This document shows positions 25,343 to 37,500 of a stretch of 37,500 nucleotides of DNA, in pieces. The DNA lies in NCBI GenBank assembly GCA_002104895.1, contig MCFG01000163.1, forward strand, positions 67,501 to 105,000. The letters run 5' to 3'. How positions within the stretch are numbered: position 1 is the stretch's first letter; each line of letters opens with the position of its first letter. The notes beneath the pieces are model-generated. The model saw only the letters and a list, made by a program, of their open reading frames with translations. It searched no databases and was not told where the DNA came from. Source of the DNA: Anaeromyces robustus (lineage: Eukaryota > Neocallimastigomycota > Neocallimastigomycetes > Neocallimastigales > Neocallimastigaceae). The position numbers and the translations under genes are program-made.

Positions 25343-25612
25343 TATTAATTGATAATAATGATAATGATAATAATAAAATATTAATTGATAATAATGATAA
25401 TGATAATAATAAAATATTAATTAATAATAATAATGATAATAATAATGATAATAAAATATTAATTGATAATAATAATGATAAAATAATAATAAAATATTAA
25501 TTGATAGTAATAATGTTAATAATAATAATAATAAAATATTAATTGATAATAATAATGATAATGATTATAATAAAATATTAATTGATAATAATAAAATATT
25601 AATTGATAATTA
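25255..25612. repeat. AAT microsatellite with interspersed AAAATATTAATTGATAAT core
   Basis: Eight copies of an 18-base core (AAAATATTAATTGATAAT, some with one change) occur between about 25340 and 25610, spaced 22-41 bases apart by variable AAT/GAT units. This is a higher-order repeat grown out of a trinucleotide array, placed directly upstream of the ABCA-like gene. Confidence 0.85.
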
Positions 25613-25809
25613 AAGAGGACTTCTCTTTTTTATCATATATCTATAAAAAAAAAAAAAAATAAAAACAATAATTACACGATAAGAATAAATATACCGCTGG
25701 AAATAAAATTTCAAATAACGATGATTTATAATTTTTAAATTTTAATTTGAAATTTCGTTTAACTAAAATTTGTAGATTATTAAACATGTTTATTATTATA
25801 AATATGATT

Positions 25810-25838
25810 AATTTTTTTTTTTTATTTTAATATTTTTA

Positions 25839-25869
<31 letters not shown>

Positions 25870-25985
25870 TTTATTTTTATTTTTTTATTTTTATTTTATA
25901 TTATTTTATTTTTATTTTTATTTTGTTTTTATTTTGTTTTTTTATTTTTCTATTTAATTTTAATTTTAATTTTAATTTTATTTTA
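25810..25985. repeat. TTTTTA/TTTTA mixed array
   Basis: Irregular alternating T5A, T4A and T4AA units with a few TTTTG variants, read directly. Confidence 0.8.
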
Positions 25986-26437
25986 ATTTATTTCATAATT
26001 TCATTATTTATTTTTTTTATCATATAAAAAAAAAAAAAAAAAATTTAAAAATAAACAAGATAAAGAAAAAATATATTTTTTAAAAATTGATCCATATAAT
26101 TAATAGGTATATATATATTTAATTTTTAATTTTATTATTTTATATTTTATATTAAAAATGAATTTTTTTATTAATAAAAAAAAAAATAATGGTATTTTTT
26201 TTTTTTTTGTTTCCATTTACATAAATTGTATATATATATTAAATATTAAAATAATGGTAATATATTATTATATATAAATATAAATAACTATAAACATCTA
26301 AAATAAAATAAAATTAATACATTGAATATGAAATATAAAATATGAATTTGATTATAAATTAAAGTTTTGTTCTTTTTTTTTTTTTTTTTATTAATTTTAT
26401 TTAACTGCCCTTTTTTAATTTCATTATTCATTTCTCA

Positions 26438-28063
26438 TTAAATATTTTGCTCATTATTAATTTTTTGATGAAGATTAGAATTAACTACATCAATTTGAAT
26501 ATCATCATTATTAATATTTTCTAAATTTGTATTATTAGCCATTCCATCAGAATGGGCAGTTATTTCTTCATCATCATCTTCTATATCTACTTCTTCACCT
26601 TGTTTTTTAAGTACAGGTAAATTATTAATATTAATATTATCCATATTAATAATTGGTCTAGAAATAGTATTACTATCAATTGGTATATTACTTGGCCATT
26701 TAAGTTCATTTTCTTTTTTATGGAAACTACGAGTTGTATAAGTTAAAGTCATATGAGCTACTGGTACAGTAATACCATGAAGAATAATAGAACATAAAAC
26801 AATAAACATAATAGAATAATAATACATATTAAATAATTGATTTTCAGATTTTACTGTAGTACCATCAGTTTTAGTTTCATGATCAAATGGTTCAATATTT
26901 AATCTTTGAATAACTAATGAAATATACCACATGGCTCCAACACCTACTGGTCCAAACCATCCAACATAAAGACTTTCTTTAAAGAAACGAATTGGAGTAA
27001 TCCAATTTCTGAATACTAATACAGCAGGTAATCGTCTAAATACAAAAATTAAACCTGTAACTAAGAAAAGTCTCCATAAAGATAAATAGCCACTATTAAA
27101 GGCTTCCCAATTAATAGAAGATCCAAAGAAAATAAAGAATGCCCAATTCATTAACATATCTAAAACTTCTTGAGCATGAGTATTTGCTGATTCTTGTGCA
27201 AAGAAATCATCCCAAGTTATAACTAAACCTGCTGAAAATACAGCAATAAAATTTGAAATTGTAAAGAAATCACAAATAGCACCAGTACAAAGAGCTAAAC
27301 AAACAAGAAAAGCCATAAAACTTGGTTTATCCATTAATTTCTTTTTTAAACAAAATTTAAATATATATTTTGTTATATAACCAATAACACAACCTACAAT
27401 AGCAGCTAAAATAACAGAATAACAAATAACTTCACCAAACCATTGTAATATATTTCCAAAGAATGAATTATTACCTTGAGTATGGAATAAAAAGGCTAAT
27501 AAGAAAAGAGGATAAGCAACACCATCATTACCTGCACTTTCTGCAGATAAAACATATCTAATATTAATTGGAATATGTAATGATGCAAATCTACCACTTA
27601 CAATAGAATTAGCTAATACAGGATCAGTTGGTGTAGTACATGAAGAAAGAATAAAAGCTGGCCAATAATCAATATTAAGTCCAAATTTAAAAATTAAACC
27701 TGTTATAATCCACATATAAATTGATACTGGACCCCATAATGTAGCTAAACCTTTCCAATGATGTTTAAAGAAAATTTTTGGTGTTTGAATAACAGCAGTA
27801 ATAACTTGAATAAGAATAATTGCTTGAGAAATTTCGAATGTTAAATGATGAATTTCATCGGTCCATGCTAAAGGATTAATCCATCCTAATACTTTTGGAC
27901 CGACTAAAATACCTACTAATGTTGCAACTAATGGTTCTGATAAAAATAATCTTTCTTTAACAAAATATGATATATAACTGAAACAAATAACAAATGCTGT
28001 AAGTAGGAATAATACTACAGTTATTGAATTTTCAGGAAAATCTACTTTAATTACCGAAGTCAT
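26438..28063 (-). CDS. NHA1: Na+(K+)/H+ antiporter of the fungal Nha1/Sod2 type
   Basis: Membrane exchanger that expels Na+ or K+ in exchange for H+, at the plasma membrane in known fungal relatives. It has 541 residues in one exon, with about a dozen hydrophobic segments between residues 14 and 440 and a hydrophilic acidic tail (about 445-541). Family marks: FLSEPLVATLVGILVGP (40-56), the cation-site word TPTDPVLANSIVSGRFA (144-160), and ESAGNDGVAYP (175-185), where the Asn-Asp pair N179-D180 is the expected ion-binding pair; FTISNFIAVFSAGL and FGPVGVGAMWY also fit. The first methionine gives the normal short N-terminus before the first span. The tail is much shorter than the several-hundred-residue tail of Saccharomyces Nha1 and closer to Schizosaccharomyces Sod2. 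No intron was seen. Confidence 0.95.
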   Translation of the reverse strand: MTSVIKVDFPENSITVVLFLLTAFVICFSYISYFVKERLFLSEPLVATLVGILVGPKVLGWINPLAWTDEIHHLTFEISQAIILIQVITAVIQTPKIFFKHHWKGLATLWGPVSIYMWIITGLIFKFGLNIDYWPAFILSSCTTPTDPVLANSIVSGRFASLHIPINIRYVLSAESAGNDGVAYPLFLLAFLFHTQGNNSFFGNILQWFGEVICYSVILAAIVGCVIGYITKYIFKFCLKKKLMDKPSFMAFLVCLALCTGAICDFFTISNFIAVFSAGLVITWDDFFAQESANTHAQEVLDMLMNWAFFIFFGSSINWEAFNSGYLSLWRLFLVTGLIFVFRRLPAVLVFRNWITPIRFFKESLYVGWFGPVGVGAMWYISLVIQRLNIEPFDHETKTDGTTVKSENQLFNMYYYSIMFIVLCSIILHGITVPVAHMTLTYTTRSFHKKENELKWPSNIPIDSNTISRPIINMDNININNLPVLKKQGEEVDIEDDDEEITAHSDGMANNTNLENINNDDIQIDVVNSNLHQKINNEQNI

Positions 28064-28768
28064 GTTTTTTCTTGATTATATTTTAAATACTTTCTTTATT
28101 AATGTTTGTTTATTATAGTTAGTTTTATATTTTTGTTATTATTTATTATTATTATTATTACTATGATTATTTTCAAATTAAATATATAATATTTTTTCTT
28201 TATTCTCTTGATTATATTGTTATTTTTTTCTGTTTATTCTTATTATTCTTTTTTTTTTTTTTTTTAATTATATTTTTATTTATATTTTTTTTTTATTTTT
28301 CCAAAATAAATATATATTAAATATTTCTTTTCGAATTTGTTTTCTTATTCCTTGCTTATATTTTTTATTATTTTAATATCTTTATTATATTTATTTTTTC
28401 AAATTAAATATATATAGTACTTTTCTTTTTTTTTTTACTTCCCGACTATTTTTTTTTAATTGTTTTGTTGTTTATTCTCTATTCTTTCTTTTTTTTTTTT
28501 TTTTTTGTTATTTCTTTTGTATGTCTATGTCTTTACTATTTGAAGATAAGTATTAATATATAATAATGTAATATTATTTATTGAGTTGATATTTTCTTTT
28601 TAATTTGAAATGTTAATTTGAAAAAATAAATATAATTTATATTTCTTTTGAAATAAATAAAAAAAATATATATTTTAAAATTCAAAAATAAAGAAAAAAA
28701 AAAGAACAAAAAATGGAAAAAAAATGATTACTTAAATATGAAAAAAAAATTAAAAAAAAATAAAAAAA

Positions 28769-28825
28769 AGTAAATTCCATTTAATTAAAATTAATATATT
28801 TTTTTTAATTATTATGGAATTTACT
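28769..28825. repeat. Inverted repeat, 12-bp perfect arms
   Basis: The arm AGTAAATTCCAT (28769-28780) is the exact reverse complement of ATGGAATTTACT (28814-28825). The 33-base interval has further partial pairing (TTAATTAAAA against TTTTTTAATTA). It could form a hairpin. No flanking target-site duplication was established. Confidence 0.7.
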
Positions 28826-28942
28826 ATTTGTATATTATTATATATTATAATATATTATAATTAATATATATTATATATATTATATATATTATATTTTTTA
28901 TTAAAAAAAAATAAATAAAAATCATAATATTTTTATTAATAT

Positions 28943-29228
<286 letters not shown>

Positions 29229-29388
29229 TTTAAATAAAAAATTTATGCTATTGCATTATCAATAGGCATAAAAAATAATAAAAGAAAAAAGTACAAAATA
29301 AATAAAATTTTTTAGTAATCTTTTTTTTTTTTTTTTAATTAAAAATAAAAAAAAAATAAAAAAATTCTTTTATCTATTTATTTATAAT

Positions 29389-29408
29389 TGGTTGGTTGGT
29401 TGGTTGGA
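29389..29408. repeat. Short TTGG tetranucleotide run
   Basis: About four to five GGTT units in a row. Notable only because G-rich simple repeats are otherwise absent here. Confidence 0.8.
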
Positions 29409-29579
29409 TAATTAAAGTTAATGGTATAAAAAAAAATAAAGAAAAAAAATTACCATAATTACAATTTTACGTCATGTCACACTAACTATAAATAAAAGTA
29501 GTACAATTTTAAAGTTTTTTTTTTTTTTTTTATTTATTTATTTATTTTTATTTAGTTTTATTTAGTTTTAAATTTTAGC

Positions 29580-29613
<34 letters not shown>

Positions 29614-30028
29614 TTACTTTTATTTTTATTTAAATATAAAAATAAATGTTTGTTAAATATAATATTTTATTGAAAATAGATTAATTTATATTTTTTTTTA
29701 ATATTCCTATTTTTTTTTATATATATTTAATTTGTATGCTTTTATTATTATTTACGAATTAAAAAGTTAATATTATTATTTTTTTTTTTTACTATTTTTA
29801 ATTACTATATTATTGTTAATTTTAATATTTTTTTTCTTTCTTTTTTTTTTTTTTTTTTTTTTTTTGTTTTTTTACTGGTTTAATTCATATATCTTATCGT
29901 TACAGTTATATGATTATATTAATTAAAATACATTAATATAATATAAAAATATAATAATATGTTTTGTTTTGTTTTGTTTATAAAAAAAAAAAAAAATTTA
30001 GAAAATAAAATATAAAAGAACAATATGT

Positions 30029-34844
<4,816 letters not shown>

Positions 34845-35580
34845 TTTTATTATTTATTTATTCTTATGAAATTAAAATTATGTAACGTATAATTATTCGA
34901 TTAATATATATAAAATTCTATAAATAAAAAAATATATATAAAAAAAAATAAAAATTAATATTGATATTTTTGTATTTATATTATATATATATTATTTTTT
35001 TAAACTATTAATTATTTATATCATTATATATAATAAATTAAAAAAAGTAATAAAACTAATAAAAATTATATAATATAAACAAATTTTAAAATTGATTATT
35101 TATGGAATGTATACTTCACTTTTTTTTTCTTTATTTTAATTATTTATTTATTCTTTAACTTCTCACTCTTATTAAAAATTTAATTTTTTTTTTAAATAAA
35201 AAATAGAATGAATATATTTATATATTAAATAAATAAATTATTAAAAAAAAAATAAAAAAAAAAAAAAACAAAAGGATTAAAAAAACGATATATATTATCC
35301 TAAGAGGAATATGTTTTATTTTTTTTTTTTTTTAAGAAAAAAAAATAAAATGAAAAATGAAAATATGTAAATAAATAAATAATTAAATAATTATATATGA
35401 TATATATAATATTAATAAATTATTTAATTATTTAAATAATTATTATATTATAATATTAAATTTAAATAATAATATATTTATATTATATATAATTATTTAA
35501 TTATTGATTATTAATTATTATTAATTAAATAGTTCTTGATTTCTAATTTTTTTAAAATTTACAAATCTATTTATTTACTT

Positions 35581-35672
<92 letters not shown>

Positions 35673-35674
35673 TT
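35581..35674. repeat. TTTA array, about 90 bp
   Basis: About 22 TTTA units, same orientation as the larger arrays at 19855 and 28944. Confidence 0.95.
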
Positions 35675-36345
35675 AATATATTTATTTATATATTAATATA
35701 TTTATATTATTATTATAAATTTGGATTATTCTATTGTCAAATTAATACTAAATTATAAATTGAAAATTCGTTCAAAAAATATCATAAATTAATATATAGT
35801 ATCAATATATTGTAATATATTTATTTTTAAATTAATTATTATATTTCATAAAGTATAATAAATATGAATAGAAATAAAAAAAGAAAATGATTAATAACAA
35901 TATTTAAATTTAAAACTATTCTAATAAAAAACTTTAAACTTATGACTTAATCTATTAGAAATAAAGAAAGTTATTTTATATAATATTTATAAGATATATA
36001 TATCTTACAAATTTTTATAAAATTTTAATATTATCTTTACAGAAACAAAACATCAAATAATTGTAATAAAATTTCACATACTATTATTATTATTTATTTA
36101 CTATTATTACTATTACTATTATTATTATAACATTATTCAGTAATTCAATATTAATATAGAAATAATTGTTATTCATATATAAAAAATAAATAAAGCCACA
36201 ATAAGTTAAACCTTTTTTTTTTGTTTCTTTATATTTTTTTAATTCCAAAAAAAAAAAAAAAAAAAAAAACGGCAATTAAATATAAAGTTGACGTTTCTTT
36301 TTTAGATCCAAAATCAAAGAACTCTCTTCTTAAAAATTCACTTTG

Positions 36346-36356
36346 TTTTATTATTA

Positions 36357-36441
<85 letters not shown>
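36346..36441. repeat. TTA trinucleotide array
   Basis: About 30 TTA/ATT units with a TTTA and a TCA interruption. It generates a poly-Tyr open frame on the plus strand that is not a gene. Confidence 0.95.
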
Positions 36442-36443
<2 letters not shown>

Positions 36444-37421
36444 GAAATAAAAGCAAAATTCAAATGAAAAAAAAATTATCTGTATAAAAAAACTGCCCAC
36501 TTTCTTATAGTCATTTATTCTACTATCTATACATTATATGAATTTATTATAGTAAAATAAATTTTATATAAGTATTATTTGATCTTTTTTTTTTGAACAA
36601 TATATAAATGTATGTTTAAAATAAAATCATCACTATTCTTACATACATAATAATTTTTATAATTCTGTAATATCTGTTGTCGTCAGTTAAATATTTATTC
36701 AATTAATTATAAATATTTTAATAAATTTTAAAAAAATTTTTATGATTTGTGGCTATACAAATGAATAATTTTTGATATCCTAACCTATTTTATAGTAATA
36801 AAGAGTATTCCTTTTACTTTTTCAATTTAAAAATTGAATATTATTTTTCTATAAAGATATTATATGGTAATTCCTCTTTTTTGATTTTGATTGCTTTTAT
36901 TTATTCTATTTATTATAATTAATTAATAAATATTACAAATTACATATATATATATATATATATTTATATAATCATATGAAATTATGTTATTATTTATTTT
37001 TTTTAAACTTTTTTAAATATAAAAAAACATTAACAAAAGTATTTATATAATATTACATTAATATTGATAATAATAATAAAAATACAACATTTTTTTATAA
37101 CAATAATATAATATTTTTATTTTATTTAAATTTTATTTTATTTTATTTTATTGAATATATAATTTAATTTATGTACATATATATTGGTATAATTTAAAGA
37201 ATTTATTTATTTATAATTGTTGTTATCATATATCTAATTTTTTTTTATATTTTTTTCTTTTTCTTTTAATATTTTTTCTTTATATTATTTTTATTTTAAA
37301 TAGCCGCTAATATTTATAATTTTAATAATAGAGATATTAAATTGAATTTAATCTATATATTGATAATATACATTTATAACTTTATTTTTTTTTTTTTTTT
37401 TCGTTTTTAAATAATTAAAAA

Positions 37422-37500
37422 TTAAATCTTTGATTTTTCTGGATAATATTCTTGAATAGTTCTTTTAGATGTAGTTTTAAAATCTTCTGGTTTTTTAGAT
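37422..37500 (-). CDS. C-terminal end of an unidentified protein (partial, runs off the window)
   Basis: The last 25 codons and TAA stop of a minus-strand frame: SKKPEDFKTTSKRTIQEY followed by YPEKSKI. Codon content is clearly richer than the flanking homopolymer DNA, and the complexity drops immediately after the stop, as at the 3' ends of the other genes here. It is hydrophilic and basic. The product is not recognised from this piece; it could also be the last exon of a longer gene. Confidence 0.55.
   Translation of the reverse strand, partial: SKKPEDFKTTSKRTIQEYYPEKSKI

Larger units (their letters stand above)
25223..26437. other. AT-rich spacer between ABCA-like and antiporter genes
   Basis: Contains the AAT-based minisatellite (25255-25612), a TTTTTA/TTTTA run (about 25810-25985), a poly-A tract (26026-26043) and A/T runs. 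A short higher-complexity stretch near 25612-25790 is not recognisable as a gene. It should hold the promoter of the ABCA-like gene (right of 25222) and the 3' end of the antiporter gene (left of 26438). Confidence 0.6.
34845..37421. other. AT-rich spacer right of Vps4
   Basis: Probably includes the Vps4 promoter and leader (just right of 34844) and the 3' end of the edge gene (left of 37422). It contains a TTTA array (35581-35674), a poly-A run (36247-36269), a TTA array (36346-36441) and TA runs. No coding frame is supported. A few somewhat less AT-rich stretches (about 36270-36345, 36465-36540, 36740-36900) have no recognisable product. Confidence 0.6.

Noticed and set aside
29474-29491. 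Short motif T(C/T)ACACTAACTAT shared with about 12368-12381
   Set aside because: Only about 13 bases and two copies; expected by chance or from similar untranslated sequence, with no supporting context.
36221-36445. Plus-strand frame with KVDVSFLDPKSKNSLL followed by poly-Tyr, considered as an ankyrin fragment
   Set aside because: Only about 20 non-repetitive codons lie between a poly-A run and a TTA array; too short to support a family assignment.

Overview
The window looks like nuclear DNA of a very AT-rich fungus, most likely an anaerobic gut fungus (Neocallimastigomycota). The reasons are intergenic DNA that is by eye well over 80% A+T with long poly-A/poly-T runs and TTTA arrays, short AT-rich GT...AG introns, poly-Asn runs inside proteins, fungal-type Kex2, Nha1 and Vps4, HGDL-type TKL kinases, and an intronless gene that reads like a bacterial ADP-ribosylglycohydrolase. 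Dictyostelium has a similar composition, but the fungal-type Na+/H+ antiporter and the kinase style argue against it. The assignment is inference.

Layout. 1-2082 is low-complexity DNA. 2083-6158 (+) is a complete eight-exon kexin (KEX2-like) gene. 6159-8885 is AT-rich spacer containing an unusual higher-GC island (about 7446-8215). 8886-9881 (+) is a single-exon ADP-ribosylglycohydrolase. 9882-14028 is spacer. From there everything readable is on the minus strand: a two-exon tandem pseudokinase (14029-17674); a 4.4-kb spacer with large TTTA and TTTTA arrays and a possible ankyrin relic (17675-22096); an ABCA-like membrane protein without ATPase domains (22097-25222); a Na+/H+ antiporter (26438-28063); a ten-exon Vps4 AAA-ATPase gene (30029-34844); and the C-terminal codons of another gene at the right edge (37422-37500).

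How the genes relate. There is no operon-like organisation. Kex2 (Golgi/endosome processing protease) and Vps4 (ESCRT-III disassembly at late endosomes) act in the same trafficking system, but their proximity is probably chance.

Main points of interest. The third Vps4 exon has two possible 5' splice sites in the same phase. One gives a 438-residue protein of normal family length. The other adds 192 residues of Lys/Thr/Ser-rich sequence between the MIT and AAA domains. The kinase-like gene carries two kinase folds that have both lost the DFG aspartate, behind a helical N-terminus resembling that of MLKL-type proteins. The ABCA-like gene keeps both membrane halves but neither nucleotide-binding domain.
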